Assembly: GCF_029626155.1 (NCBI RefSeq)
Contig: NZ_JARUBL010000001.1
Span: 496,001-560,000, forward strand
DNA: 64,000 nucleotides
Direction of reading: 5' to 3'
DNA from: Solwaraspora sp. WMMD1047
GTDB lineage: Bacteria; Actinomycetota; Actinomycetes; Mycobacteriales; Micromonosporaceae
Shown: one piece after another, positions 33,489 to 45,004 of the stretch
How the letters are laid out: each line of letters starts with the position of its first letter
How positions within the stretch are numbered: the stretch's first letter is position 1
The notes under the pieces: model-generated
What the model was told of the DNA's origin: nothing
Seen by the model: only the letters and a program-made list of their open reading frames with translations
Database searches by the model: none
Made by a program: the position numbers and the translations under genes

Positions 33489-34640
33489 TTAGGAGGCGAC
33501 GGTCTCGGGGTTGGCGGCAGCCGCGCTGCCCGGACCCGCAAGGCGATGCGGGTCCGGGCCACCACTGTCGGCTGCGGCCGGGCCGGTGGCGCCGGCTCGG
33601 CCGCCCGGGGCTGCTGGGCCGGCCCCCGTCGAGTCGCGGATGACCAACTCGGTCTGGAGCGTTACCTGTGCGGTGGTGCGACGGTCGTCACCTGCGGTGG
33701 TCCGGCCCGCGCCGCGTCCCACGCGGGCGGGTACCGAACCGTCGTGCTGCAGGAGCATGTCGACGGCCGTCCGGCCGGCGGCCGCGGTTGGTGTGGCCAC
33801 CGTCGTCAATTTGGGCCGGGTCAGCCGGCTCAGGGCGATGTCGTCGATGCCGACGACACTGATGTCCCGCGGGACCTGAAGCCCCAGCGCGTCCAGCCCC
33901 TCGATGAGGCCGATCGCCATCAGGTCGTTGTAGGCGAGGACGGCGGTGACCCCGGCCCGGCGGACCTGCTCGGCCTGGGCGATGCCGCCGCCCTCGGTGG
34001 GTGGGTTGGGGCCGAGCACGGTCAGGGTGGCGTCGGCGGAGCGGGCCGCGGCCGTCGCGGCCCGGCGGATCTCCCGGTTGGTCCAGGAGCCGCGGGGGCC
34101 GCCGAGCAGGGCGATGTCGCGGTGACCGAGGCCGGTCAGGTGCTCGATGGCGAGCCGGGCACCCTGCCCGACGTCCATCACGACGGCGGGCAGGCCGGTG
34201 ACCTGCCGGTTGATGACAACCAGTGGCACCTCCCGGCTGAGCCGTTCGATCAGGCTGTTGCTCATCCGGGGACTGCAGAGCAGCACGCCGTCGACCTGCT
34301 TGGCCAGCGCGTGCACCAGGTCCTCCTCGGCGGCCGGGTCCTCGTTGGTGTCGGCCACGAAGACGTGGTAGTCGCGCTGCCGGGCCTGGCTCTCGGCCGC
34401 CTTGATCAGCGGCGGGAAGAACGGGTTGGCGATGTCGGCGATGATCAGCCCGATGTTGTGGGTGCGCCCGGTGATGAGGGCCCGCGCCGCCCGGTTGGGC
34501 CGGTAGCCCAGGTCCTCGGCGCAGGCCAGCACCCTGCTCCTGGTCTCGGGATTGACCAGGTGCGGCGCCGAGAAGGTCCGGGAGACCGTCGAGATGTGCA
34601 CGCCGGAGGCCCGCGCGACGTCCCTGATGGTGGCTGGCAC
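33489..34640 (-). CDS. LacI-family repressor of the uronate/pectin block
   Basis: The 383-residue protein starts at GTG 34640. It has the LacI HTH (TIRDVARASGVHISTVSRTF), the hinge and a periplasmic-binding-like effector core ending near residue 330. The last 55 residues are a Gly/Ala/Pro/Arg-rich tail not normal for LacI. The tail may be disordered, or it may mark a drifted stop. It opens the importer operon. Its own promoter has a GCAAACGGTTGC operator in the spacer, so autoregulation is likely. Inducer is probably a uronate or pathway intermediate. Confidence 0.9.
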   Translation of the reverse strand: MPATIRDVARASGVHISTVSRTFSAPHLVNPETRSRVLACAEDLGYRPNRAARALITGRTHNIGLIIADIANPFFPPLIKAAESQARQRDYHVFVADTNEDPAAEEDLVHALAKQVDGVLLCSPRMSNSLIERLSREVPLVVINRQVTGLPAVVMDVGQGARLAIEHLTGLGHRDIALLGGPRGSWTNREIRRAATAAARSADATLTVLGPNPPTEGGGIAQAEQVRRAGVTAVLAYNDLMAIGLIEGLDALGLQVPRDISVVGIDDIALSRLTRPKLTTVATPTAAAGRTAVDMLLQHDGSVPARVGRGAGRTTAGDDRRTTAQVTLQTELVIRDSTGAGPAAPGGRAGATGPAAADSGGPDPHRLAGPGSAAAANPETVAS

Positions 34641-34679
34641 GCGGGCTCCTTCCTGTGGCTGCGGTCACTATGGATGGCC

Positions 34680-34709
34680 AATTAATGCAAACGGTTGCTC
34701 ACGTGTCAA
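34680..34709 (-). promoter_or_regulatory. lacI-importer promoter with operator in its spacer
   Basis: On the minus strand, TTGACA (34709-34704) is followed after 17 bases by ATTAAT (34686-34681), or after 18 by TTAATT. The spacer holds GCAAACGGTTGC in plus-strand orientation (34687-34698), a LacI-type palindrome. AGGAAGGAG precedes the start codon downstream. Confidence 0.7.
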
Positions 34710-34803
34710 CGGCCGTGGATTACGGCTTTGTTGCAGGGGATCTCCCGGTGAGCTGGGATATCTTCACATAACCGAATCTTCCGGGCAGCTTTCGCGGCAG
34801 CCG

Positions 34804-34852
34804 TTGACGAGCTCGCCGCAAACGTGGTTACTTCTGCTGCAAACCTTTGCAG
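34804..34852 (+). promoter_or_regulatory. Promoter and operator for the uronate catabolic operon
   Basis: TTGACG (34804-34809) and TTACTT (34828-34833) are 18 bases apart. CTGCAAACCTTTGCAG (34837-34852), with 7-base perfect arms, lies over the expected transcription start, about 60 bases before the first gene. It shares TGCAAAC with the lacI and PL1 promoter sites. Confidence 0.6.
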
Positions 34853-34912
34853 TTACATCGATGACCACCACATCGACCGGATACCATCGACGGGCACGGG
34901 AGGCGGAGCGGG

Positions 34913-36241
<1,329 letters not shown>

Positions 36242-36261
36242 CCGCGAGGAGCCGAGGAACC

Positions 36262-37677
36262 ATGTCCGATCTGCTCTTTCCGGCCGAGCCGACCCAGCGG
36301 GCGATCGCCCGGGAGCTCTACGCGCTCGCCCGGGACCGGCCGCTGCTCTCGCCGCACGGGCACGTCGATCCCGCCCTGCTCGCCGACGACGAGCCGTTCC
36401 CGGACCCGGCGCGGCTGATCATCGTCCCCGACCACTACCTGACCCGGATGCTGCTCAGCCAGGGCGTACCCCCGGCCGACCTGGGCGTACCGGCGGTCGA
36501 CGGCTCACCCGTGGAGACCGACGGACGGGCCATCTGGCGCCGGTTCGCCGCGCACTGGCACCTGTTCCGGGGGACGCCGTCGCGGCTCTGGCTGGAGCGC
36601 ACCTTCACCGACGTCTTCGGCGTGACCACCGCGTTCTCGGCGGCCACCGCCGACGAGATCTACGACGCCATCGCCGAGCAGCTCGGCCGGCCGGAGTTCC
36701 GGCCCCGGGCGCTGTTCGAGCGGTTCAACATCGAGGTGCTGGCGACCACCGAGTCGCCGCTGGACGACCTCAGCCGGCACGCCAAGCTCGCCGCCGACGG
36801 CTGGGGCGGCCCCGGCGGCCGGGTCATCACCACGTTCCGGCCGGACAACGTCACCGACATGGAGTTCGACGGCTGGGCCGAGAACGTCGCCCGGCTCGGC
36901 GAGCTGACCGGCGAGGACACCGGCAGCTACCCCGGCTACCTGGCGGCGCTGGCCAGCCGCCGGCAGGCGTTCATCGCCGCCGGCGCCACCTGCACCGACC
37001 ACGGCCACCCCACCGCACTGACCCTGAACCTGACCGAGGCGGAGGCGGCCACCCTCTACCAGCGTGGCCTGGACGGCACCGCGACCCCCGAGGACGCGGA
37101 GGCGTTCCGCGCGCACATGCTGCTGGAATACGCCCGGATGTCCATCGAGGACGGTCTGGTGATGCAGCTGCACCCGGGTTCGGTGCGCAACCACAACCGG
37201 TGGCTCTACGGGCGGCACGGGCGCGACGTCGGCGGCGACATCCCGCAGGCCACCGAATACCTGCACGCGCTGACCCCGCTGCTCGACGCATACGGCAACG
37301 ACCCGCGGCTGCGGGTGGTCGTCTACACCCTCGACGAGTACACCTTCACCCGCGAGCTGGCCCCGCTGGCCGGCGGATACGCGGCGCTCTACCTCGGCGC
37401 GCCGTGGTGGTTCCTGGACGCGCCCGAGGTGCTGCGCCGGTTCCGGGAGGCGGTCACCGAGACCGCCGGCTTCTACAACACGGCCGGTTTCGTGGACGAC
37501 ACCCGGGCGTTCTGCTCGATCCCGGTCCGGCACGACGTGGCGCGGCGGATCGACGCCGGCTTCCTCGCCCGGCTGGTGGCCGAGCACCGGCTGCCGCTCG
37601 ACGAGGCCGCCGAGACGATCGTCGACCTCGCGTACCACCTGCCGAAGAAGGTCTTCAAACTCGGCGAACAGCTCTAG
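36262..37677 (+). CDS. uxaC: Uronate isomerase (glucuronate/galacturonate isomerase)
   Basis: The 471-residue protein matches UxaC in length and motifs: an N-terminal SPHGHVDP metal-site pair of His, FERFNIEVLATTESPLDDL in the middle, MQLHPGSVRNHN, and C-terminal DDTRAFCSIPVRHDVARR. UxaC belongs to the amidohydrolase superfamily and converts D-glucuronate to D-fructuronate or D-galacturonate to D-tagaturonate. It is the first committed step of bacterial isomerase-type uronate breakdown. GAGGAGCCGAGGAAC precedes ATG 36262. The neighbouring UxuB-like reductase continues the path. Confidence 0.94.
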   Translation: MSDLLFPAEPTQRAIARELYALARDRPLLSPHGHVDPALLADDEPFPDPARLIIVPDHYLTRMLLSQGVPPADLGVPAVDGSPVETDGRAIWRRFAAHWHLFRGTPSRLWLERTFTDVFGVTTAFSAATADEIYDAIAEQLGRPEFRPRALFERFNIEVLATTESPLDDLSRHAKLAADGWGGPGGRVITTFRPDNVTDMEFDGWAENVARLGELTGEDTGSYPGYLAALASRRQAFIAAGATCTDHGHPTALTLNLTEAEAATLYQRGLDGTATPEDAEAFRAHMLLEYARMSIEDGLVMQLHPGSVRNHNRWLYGRHGRDVGGDIPQATEYLHALTPLLDAYGNDPRLRVVVYTLDEYTFTRELAPLAGGYAALYLGAPWWFLDAPEVLRRFREAVTETAGFYNTAGFVDDTRAFCSIPVRHDVARRIDAGFLARLVAEHRLPLDEAAETIVDLAYHLPKKVFKLGEQL

Positions 37678-37696
37678 CGAACGAGAGGCAGGGACC

Positions 37697-39007
37697 GTGA
37701 CGGTCACCATCACCGCCGTCGAGGTACACGACGTGCGATTCCCGACGGCCGCGGCCGGTGACGGATCGGACGCGATCAACCGGGGGGACTACTCGGCGAC
37801 GTACGTCGAGCTGGTCACCGACGGCGGCGCCGGCCCGACGGGCGCCGGGTTCACCTTCACCAACGGCCGGGGCAACGAGCTGACCTGCGCGGCGGTGCGG
37901 GCGCTGGCCCACCACGTGGTCGGCCGCAGCATGGCGGAGATCGTCGCCGAGCCGGTGGCGTTCTGGCGTTCGCTCACCGCCGATGTGCAGCTGCGGTGGG
38001 TCGGGCCGGAGAAGGGCGTCATCCACATGGCGACCGGGGCGCTGGTGAACGCGGTCTGGGACCTGCGGGCCAAGCTTGACCAGAAGCCGCTCTGGCGGCT
38101 GCTCGCCGAACTGCCCACCGAGGAACTGGTACGCAGCGTCGACTTCCACCACATCAGCGACGCCATCACCGCGGACGAGGCGGCCGCCATCCTCGACAAG
38201 GGATTTGTCGGATGGTCTGAACGGTTGGCGCAAGTCGAGCAGAGTGGTTTTCCCTCGTACACCACCTCGGTGGGGTGGCTGGGATACCCCGACGACAAGG
38301 TCCGGGCGCTGACCCGGCAGGCGTACGCCGAGGGCTGGCGGGCGATGAAGATGAAGGTCGGCGGGCCGATCGACGACGACGTGCGGCGGGCCCGGATCAT
38401 CCGCGAGGAGATCGGCCCGGACGCGCTGCTGATGATGGACGCCAACCAGGTCTGGGACGTCGACGAGGCGATCGCGAACATGGCCCGGCTGGTGGAGTTC
38501 GACCCGTACTGGATCGAGGAGCCTACGCACGCCGACGACGTGCTCGGACACGCCCGGATCGCCCGCGCGGTGGAGACGTTGTCCGGCGGCCGGTGCCGGG
38601 TCGCCACCGGCGAGGTGGCCGCCAACCGGGTCATCTTCAAGCAGTTGATGCAGGCCGACGCGATCGGGGTCTGCCAGATCGACGCCTGCCGGATCGCCGG
38701 GGTCAACGAGGTGCTCTCGGTGATCCTGATGGCGGCCAAGTTCGGCGTGCCGATCTGCCCGCACGCCGGCGGCGTCGGGCTCTGCGAATACGTCCAACAC
38801 CTGGCGATCTTCGACTACCTGCGGGTCGGCACGTCGCTGGACGGCCGGATGGTCGAGTACGTCGACCACCTGCACGAGCACTTCGTCGACCCGGTACGCA
38901 CCCGGGGCGGCCGGTACCTGGTGCCGACCGCGCCGGGCTACAGCTCGACCATGAAGGCCGACTCGATCGCGCGGTTCGCGTTCCCGGACGGCCCGGCATG
39001 GCGGTGA
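37697..39007 (+). CDS. L-fuconate-dehydratase-like enolase-superfamily enzyme
   Basis: The 436-residue protein has the length and order of L-fuconate dehydratase: GSDAINRGDYSATYV near the start, GFTFTNGRGNEL, the general-base Lys in MKMKVGG (about 218-223), metal ligands in MMDANQVWDV, WIEEPTHADD and ATGEVAANRV, and the His of CPHAGGVGLCE. It should dehydrate an acid sugar to a 2-keto-3-deoxy acid. In this operon the expected step after mannonate or altronate is a dehydratase, so it may act there, or on fuconate released from pectin side chains. Specificity is unresolved. Confidence 0.85.
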   Translation: MTVTITAVEVHDVRFPTAAAGDGSDAINRGDYSATYVELVTDGGAGPTGAGFTFTNGRGNELTCAAVRALAHHVVGRSMAEIVAEPVAFWRSLTADVQLRWVGPEKGVIHMATGALVNAVWDLRAKLDQKPLWRLLAELPTEELVRSVDFHHISDAITADEAAAILDKGFVGWSERLAQVEQSGFPSYTTSVGWLGYPDDKVRALTRQAYAEGWRAMKMKVGGPIDDDVRRARIIREEIGPDALLMMDANQVWDVDEAIANMARLVEFDPYWIEEPTHADDVLGHARIARAVETLSGGRCRVATGEVAANRVIFKQLMQADAIGVCQIDACRIAGVNEVLSVILMAAKFGVPICPHAGGVGLCEYVQHLAIFDYLRVGTSLDGRMVEYVDHLHEHFVDPVRTRGGRYLVPTAPGYSSTMKADSIARFAFPDGPAWR

Positions 39008-40494
39008 CCGTGGGCGCCTCCCGGCTCGGCCTCGACGCGCTGCGCCAACTGCCGGTGGCCTGCCGCCCGCTGGTGCGGCCGGGCGCCGTCCCGGCCGGCA
39101 TCGTGCACCTGGGGCTCGGCGCCTTCCACCGCGCCCACCAGGCCGTCTACACCGAGGCGGCGATCGCCGCGGCCGGCGGCGACTGGGGGATCATCGGGGT
39201 GGCGCCGCGCAGCACCGACGTGATCACCAAGCTGGCCGCGCAGGACTGCCTCTACAGCGTCACCACGCTCTCCGGGACCGGATCGCGGACCCAGGTGGTG
39301 GGGGCGCTCGCCGGGGTGCGGCACGCCGCCAGCGACCCGGCGGCGGTGGTGGCCCTGCTGGCCGACCCGGCGATCCGGGTGGTCACCCTCACCGTCACCG
39401 AGAAGGCGCACCAGCTCGACCCGGCCAGCGGCCGGTTCCGGCCCGACCAGGCGGTCACCGCCGACCTGCTCGGCGACCGCCCACCGCAGACCGTGCCGGG
39501 GCTGCTGGTCCGCGGCCTGCTGGCCCGGGCCGCGGCGCAGGCCGGGCCGCTGGCGCTGGTCAGCTGCGACAACCTGCCGTCGAACGGGCGACGGCTGCAG
39601 AGCATGATCAGCCAGGCGTTGGAGCTGGCGCAGGCGGGCTCCACCGACGGCGCCGTCGACTGGATCAAGAGCAACGTGACCTGTCCGGGCACGATGGTGG
39701 ACCGGATCGTTCCGGCCAGCACCGCGCAGACCCTGGCCGACGCCGAGGCCGCGCTCGGGGTGGTGGACCTGGCGGCGGTGGCGGGCGAACCGTACCGGCA
39801 GTGGGTGATCGAGGACCACTTCCCGGGCGGCCGGCCCGCCTGGGAGCGGGCCGGGGCGGTGCTCACCGAGGACGCCAGCCCGTGGGAGCGGCTGAAGCTG
39901 CGCGGCCTCAACGGTGTGCACTCGGCGACGGCGTACCTGGGTGCGTTGGCCGGGCGGGAGACCATCGCCGAGGCGCTGGAGATCCCGCACCTGACCACGG
40001 TGCTGCGCCGGCTGATCGCCGAGGACGTGGCGCACAGCTTCACCCCGCCGGACGGCGTCAGCGTCGTCGAGTACGGCGACGAGGTGCTGGCGCGGTTCGC
40101 CAACCCGGTGATCCGGCACCGCACCAACCAGGTGGCGATGGACGGCTCGCAGAAGCTGCCGCAGCGGGTGCTGCACACCATCGCCGACCTGCGCGCGGCC
40201 GGCGCCCGGCCGCGGTGGGCCGCGCTGGTGGTGGCGGCCTGGATGCGGTTCGCGCAGGGCCGGGCCGACGACGGTACGCCGCTGCCGCTGGACGACCCGT
40301 TGGCCGACCGGATCACCGCGGCGTTGGCCGCCACCGGCGGCAGCCCGTCGGACGTGGTGACGGCGCTGTTCGGCCTGACCGAGGTCTTCCCGCCGGAGCT
40401 CGCCGCCGACGAGGAGATCCGCGAACTGGTGGTCGAGTGGCTGACCGCGCTGGAGCGGCACGGCGTGGCGGCGACGCTGGCGGGTGCGGCGTGA
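38998..40494 (+). CDS. uxuB: Mannitol-dehydrogenase-family reductase (fructuronate/tagaturonate reductase-like)
   Basis: ATG 38998 lies ten bases inside the preceding gene; the product is 498 residues. The N-terminal GIVHLGLGAFHRAHQAVY binds NAD(P). The catalytic set is in KLRGLNGVH: Lys, Asn five residues on and His eight on, as in polyol-specific long-chain dehydrogenases. In a uxaC operon this family reduces D-fructuronate to D-mannonate (UxuB) or tagaturonate to altronate (UxaB). Length under 500 and sequence style favour UxuB, but sequence alone cannot settle it. Confidence 0.85.
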   Translation: MAVTVGASRLGLDALRQLPVACRPLVRPGAVPAGIVHLGLGAFHRAHQAVYTEAAIAAAGGDWGIIGVAPRSTDVITKLAAQDCLYSVTTLSGTGSRTQVVGALAGVRHAASDPAAVVALLADPAIRVVTLTVTEKAHQLDPASGRFRPDQAVTADLLGDRPPQTVPGLLVRGLLARAAAQAGPLALVSCDNLPSNGRRLQSMISQALELAQAGSTDGAVDWIKSNVTCPGTMVDRIVPASTAQTLADAEAALGVVDLAAVAGEPYRQWVIEDHFPGGRPAWERAGAVLTEDASPWERLKLRGLNGVHSATAYLGALAGRETIAEALEIPHLTTVLRRLIAEDVAHSFTPPDGVSVVEYGDEVLARFANPVIRHRTNQVAMDGSQKLPQRVLHTIADLRAAGARPRWAALVVAAWMRFAQGRADDGTPLPLDDPLADRITAALAATGGSPSDVVTALFGLTEVFPPELAADEEIRELVVEWLTALERHGVAATLAGAA

Positions 40495-41681
40495 CCGCCG
40501 CGGCACCACCCCGGGTGGCCCTGGTCGGGGCGAGCGGGCACGGGCTGTGGCACCGCCGGGTGATCGCCGGGCTGCACGCCGCCGGCCGGCTGGAGCTGGT
40601 CGGCCTGGTCGACGTACGCCCGGTCGAGCCGGCGCCGGACGCTCCCGTACCCGATGAGGTTGGGGTTTTCACCGATCACCGGGAGATGCTGCGGTCGGCC
40701 CGCCCGGACGTGGTGGTGATCTGCACGCCGCCGCACACCCACCTGCCGATCGCGCTGGACGCGGTGGCGGCCGGCGCGGACCTGCTGCTGGAGAAGCCGC
40801 CGGTGCTGTCGCTGGCCGAGCATCGGGAGCTGACCGACGCGCTGGCCGCCGCCGGTCGGGTCTGCCAGGTCGGGTTCCAGGCGCTCGGGTCGGCGGCGCT
40901 CGACGAGTTGCTGGTCGCGATCGCCGACGGCCGGCTCGGTGAGCTGACCGGGATCTCCACTGTGGCCTGCTGGCAGCGGGCGGACAGCTACTATCGGCGG
41001 TCGGCGTGGGCCGGGCGGCGGAGCCTGGACGGTCGTCCGGTGCTGGACGGGGCGCTGGCCAACCCGTTGGCGCACGCGGTGATGCAGTGCCTGGCGGTGG
41101 CCGGGGCGACCCACCCGACCGATGCCGGCCGGCCGGTGCGGGTGGAGCTGGAACGCTACCGGGTACGGCCGATCGAGGTGGACGACACCGCCACCATGCG
41201 GGTGACGCTGCCGTCCGGCCTGCCGGTGGTGGCGGCGGTCACGCTTGCCGGCGAGGACTTCGTCGCCGGCGAGGTGATTGTGCACGGGACCGCCGGCCGG
41301 GCGGTGCTGGAGTATCCGACCGACCGGCTGATGCTGCCCGGGGAGCGGGAGCTGCGCCGGGTGCCGGGGCGGACCGGGTTGCTGGCGAACCTTATCGCGC
41401 ACCGGGCCGATCCCGCCTCGGTGCCGCTCGTGGTGCCGCTGGACCGGACCGCCGGCTTCACCGCCGTCATGGAGGTGGTCGCCGGGGGTCCCGAGCCGAC
41501 CCTGGTGAGTGGCGACCGGGTGACCGCCGGCGGCGCGGACCGGGTGGTATCGATCCGGGGAGTCAACGATGCCCTGCGGCGGGCCGCGGACGGCCTGGCG
41601 CTGCTGTCGGAGTTGGCGGTTCCGTGGGCGGTCGAACCGTACCGGGTCGCACTGGGGGTGGGTGTACCGGACAGCGACTGA
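40491..41681 (+). CDS. Gfo/Idh/MocA-family oxidoreductase, last of the catabolic operon
   Basis: GTG 40491 overlaps the uxuB stop (GTGA), giving 396 residues. A Rossmann fold (VALVGASGHGLWHRR) and the EKP motif (LLEKPPVLSLAEH) are clear. The C-domain is less like the first Gfo/Idh enzyme of the operon, so this is not a recent duplicate. GASGHG replaces the usual GxGxxG, as in some oxidoreductases acting on branched or acid sugars. Tight coupling implies equal dosage with uxuB. The substrate is unknown. Confidence 0.82.
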   Translation: MTAAAPPRVALVGASGHGLWHRRVIAGLHAAGRLELVGLVDVRPVEPAPDAPVPDEVGVFTDHREMLRSARPDVVVICTPPHTHLPIALDAVAAGADLLLEKPPVLSLAEHRELTDALAAAGRVCQVGFQALGSAALDELLVAIADGRLGELTGISTVACWQRADSYYRRSAWAGRRSLDGRPVLDGALANPLAHAVMQCLAVAGATHPTDAGRPVRVELERYRVRPIEVDDTATMRVTLPSGLPVVAAVTLAGEDFVAGEVIVHGTAGRAVLEYPTDRLMLPGERELRRVPGRTGLLANLIAHRADPASVPLVVPLDRTAGFTAVMEVVAGGPEPTLVSGDRVTAGGADRVVSIRGVNDALRRAADGLALLSELAVPWAVEPYRVALGVGVPDSD

Positions 41682-41793
41682 AAACGGACTGCAAATTGTG
41701 GGGGAATTCGTTCGGCAGGAATCGGACAGAGCGCCCCGCTACCCGGCAAAAGACGGCCGAGGTAATGGCGATCGCCCGCATTCACTGCAACTT

Positions 41794-41841
41794 ATCTGCA
41801 AACGCAGATTATTGACACTCTTCATCGTTGATACCTAACGT
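41794..41841 (+). promoter_or_regulatory. Promoter and operator for the PL1 pectate lyase
   Basis: TTGACA (41812-41817) and TAACGT (41836-41841) are 18 bases apart. Just upstream of the -35 box lies ATCTGCAAACGCAGAT (41794-41809), with 6-base perfect arms and the TGCAAAC core of the other sites in this block. A further palindrome, CTCGTTACGAG (41866-41876), lies in the leader. Confidence 0.65.
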
Positions 41842-41910
41842 TCTGATTGTCTCGAAGATTTCGTACTCGTTACGAGATCCAGCGAACGATAGGCAGACAC
41901 GGAGAGTGCG

Positions 41911-43248
41911 ATGCGATTTGGCAGATTGACTGCCGTGCTGGTGGGAACGGTCCTCGCGGTGGTGCCGGCGACGGCCGTCACCGCGGGCGGGGACCGGGAC
42001 CGCCTGTCCTGGGGAGCTCGTTTGCTGGGCCGGCAGGCGTTGCCGGCCAACGATGGCTGGGCCGCCGCCGGCCCCGGCACGACCGGTGGTTCGGCGGCGG
42101 CGGCCGACCAGGTCCACATCGTCGGCAGCCGCGCCGAACTGGTGGCCGCCCTCGGCGGCGACAACGCCACCAACCGGAGCAACGCCACCCCGAAAATCAT
42201 CTATCTCAAGGGCACCATCGACGGTTTCGAGGGGGTCGACGGCTGCGCCGGACTGGCCGATCCCGAATACAGTCTGGACGCCTACCTGGCCACCTACGAC
42301 CCGGCGGTCTGGGGGCGGGTGGCGCCGAGCGGGCCGCTGGAGCAGGCCCGGGTGCGGTCGGTGGCGAACCAGACCCGGCACACGCAGATCAACGTCGGGC
42401 CGAACACCACGCTCATCGGGCTGCGCGGGGCCACCGTCACCGGCCTGACCCTGATGGTCGACACCGCGAACAACGTCATCGTCCGCAACATCAACTTCGC
42501 GGACGCCCGGGACTGCTTCCCGGCCTGGTCGCCGACCGACGGCGAGGCGGGCAACTGGAACTCCCAGTTCGACCTGCTCTCGGTGCGCCGCAGCGAGAAC
42601 GTCTGGGTCGACCACAACACCTTCAGCGACGGCGACAACCCGGACAGCGCCCAGCCGCTCCGCTTCGGCCGGCCCTACCAGGTGCACGACGGCGCCCTGG
42701 ACATCACCCACACCGCCAGCCTGGTCACCGTCTCGCACAACCGGTTCGCCGAGCGCGACAAGATGCTGCTGATCGGCTCGTCGAACACCGTCGGACCGGA
42801 CGTCGGCCGGCTCAACGTGACCCTGCGGCACAACGTCTTCGACGGCGGACTGCAGCGCCTGCCGCGGGTCCGGTTCGGCCAGATCGACCTCTACAACAAC
42901 TACTACCGGATCCCGGCCGAGGGCTTCCAGTACGCCATCGGCGTCGGCGTCCAGTCCTCGATCTACGCGGAGAACAACTTCTTCGTGCTCGACCGGGGGG
43001 TCGACACCGCCACGCTGCTCTACGACTGGGGCGGCACCGCCCTCACCGAGAAGGGCAGCTGGGTGCGTACCTACCGGGGTCCCGCCCGGCCGACCAGCCT
43101 GCTCGCCGCCTACAACGCGGCGAACGAGACCGCGCTCGGCGCCGACGCGGGCTGGCAGCCGACCCTGCGCCACGGGCCGGTCCTGCCGACCGCCCTCATC
43201 CCGGTCACCGTCCCGCTCCTGGCCGGGGCCAACCGACTCCCGGTCTGA
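41911..43248 (+). CDS. Secreted PL1-family pectate lyase
   Basis: The 445-residue protein starts at ATG 41911 after GGAGAG. A signal peptide (about 1-25) precedes a parallel beta-helix with PL1 landmarks: DLLSVRRSENVWVDHNTFSDG as separated pieces around the vWiDH-like motif, HDGALDITHTASLVTVSHN, and the catalytic Arg region RLPRVRFGQ. It cleaves polygalacturonate by beta-elimination with calcium. Six Cys or fewer are present, so few disulfides. With the PL9 enzyme it can feed the importer and uxaC path. A strong terminator follows. Confidence 0.92.
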   Translation: MRFGRLTAVLVGTVLAVVPATAVTAGGDRDRLSWGARLLGRQALPANDGWAAAGPGTTGGSAAAADQVHIVGSRAELVAALGGDNATNRSNATPKIIYLKGTIDGFEGVDGCAGLADPEYSLDAYLATYDPAVWGRVAPSGPLEQARVRSVANQTRHTQINVGPNTTLIGLRGATVTGLTLMVDTANNVIVRNINFADARDCFPAWSPTDGEAGNWNSQFDLLSVRRSENVWVDHNTFSDGDNPDSAQPLRFGRPYQVHDGALDITHTASLVTVSHNRFAERDKMLLIGSSNTVGPDVGRLNVTLRHNVFDGGLQRLPRVRFGQIDLYNNYYRIPAEGFQYAIGVGVQSSIYAENNFFVLDRGVDTATLLYDWGGTALTEKGSWVRTYRGPARPTSLLAAYNAANETALGADAGWQPTLRHGPVLPTALIPVTVPLLAGANRLPV

Positions 43249-43280
43249 TCCGGTCAGGTCGACCGGCACCACCCCATAAA

Positions 43281-43319
43281 CCGAGGGGCGGCCCCGCCAG
43301 TGGCGGAGCCGCCCCTCGG
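43281..43319. terminator. Strong bidirectional terminator between the PL1 lyase and msmK genes
   Basis: CCGAGGGGCGGC (43281-43292) pairs perfectly with GCCGCCCCTCGG (43308-43319), and an inner CCGCC/GGCGG extends the stem. ATAAA precedes it and serves as the A/T side for the minus strand. Confidence 0.78.
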
Positions 43320-43339
43320 GCGGTCACAGGATGACCAGA

Positions 43340-44425
<1,086 letters not shown>

Positions 44426-44560
44426 GCTGAGGGGCTTCCTTTCACCGGCAGGAACGTGCCGGACGATCCGAGTGAAGGAGCGACCGGCGCGTGTCGCGCC
44501 GGCCCGGCGAGCGTCTCCCGGCCTGCCGACGGCAGGCACGGGTGTCGCCCGTGTCACGCC

Positions 44561-44589
44561 ACGGTAAACGGGTTTGCTCACCCTGCCAA
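44561..44589 (-). promoter_or_regulatory. msmK promoter with LacI-type operator
   Basis: On the minus strand TTGGCA (44589-44584), 17 bases, then TACCGT (44566-44561). GTAAACGGGTTTGC (plus strand, 44564-44577) is a near-perfect palindrome covering the spacer and -10. The minus strand reads GCAAACCC, like the sites of the uronate block. The remainder of 44426-44746 has small GC hairpins and no gene. Confidence 0.6.
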
Positions 44590-44746
44590 GGCCGGGGCCC
44601 TGTTCTTGAGATCAGATCCCGTGTACATTTCGGTCATCCGGGCACGGCGAGACATCAAACGCCTTCAGTGTCGCCACGATCCCCACCTCGGGATCGGTCC
44701 TTCCCGTGCCTTCGTACGGGTAATGGCTATGCTGGCCACCACACGC

Positions 44747-44820
44747 GCCCCTGTAGCTCAGTTGGCCAGAGCACTCGCCTTGTAAGCGAGATGTCGCCGG
44801 TTCGAGCCCGGCCGGGGGCT
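44747..44820 (+). tRNA. tRNA-Thr (anticodon UGU)
   Basis: A full cloverleaf can be drawn. The acceptor stem GCCCCTG pairs with CGGGGGC (44813-44819) with one G-T pair. The D-arm reads GTAGCTCAGTTGGCCAGAGC. The anticodon stem CTCGC/GCGAG holds a loop with TGT (44781-44783). The T-arm is GCCGG-TTCGAGC-CCGGC. The discriminator base is T44820 and no CCA is encoded. It reads ACA and probably other Thr codons by wobble. Accessory-looking genes begin 185 bases downstream, a common integration position, but I found no second copy of the tRNA end in the window. Confidence 0.95.
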
Positions 44821-45004
44821 CAAATAGCCCGCTACCTGCGAGAACGTCCTGAGCGTCCCGAGCAACGGGAATGCCCAGGCGGGTGTTGGGTCGTGATGGC
44901 GCTGCGTAACCGTCGTCTTGCTCGGTGTACCGTCGAACCTGGCGGGCGCCGGGAGTAGAGGCCCCGGCGCACCGCCGCCCAGCCTCTACCTGGGAGCGTC
45001 CTCC

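Noticed and set aside
41866-41876. CTCGTTACGAG as a further operator of the PL1 lyase
   Set aside because: A perfect 11-base palindrome, but short, single and without a partner site, so it is mentioned only as a leader feature.
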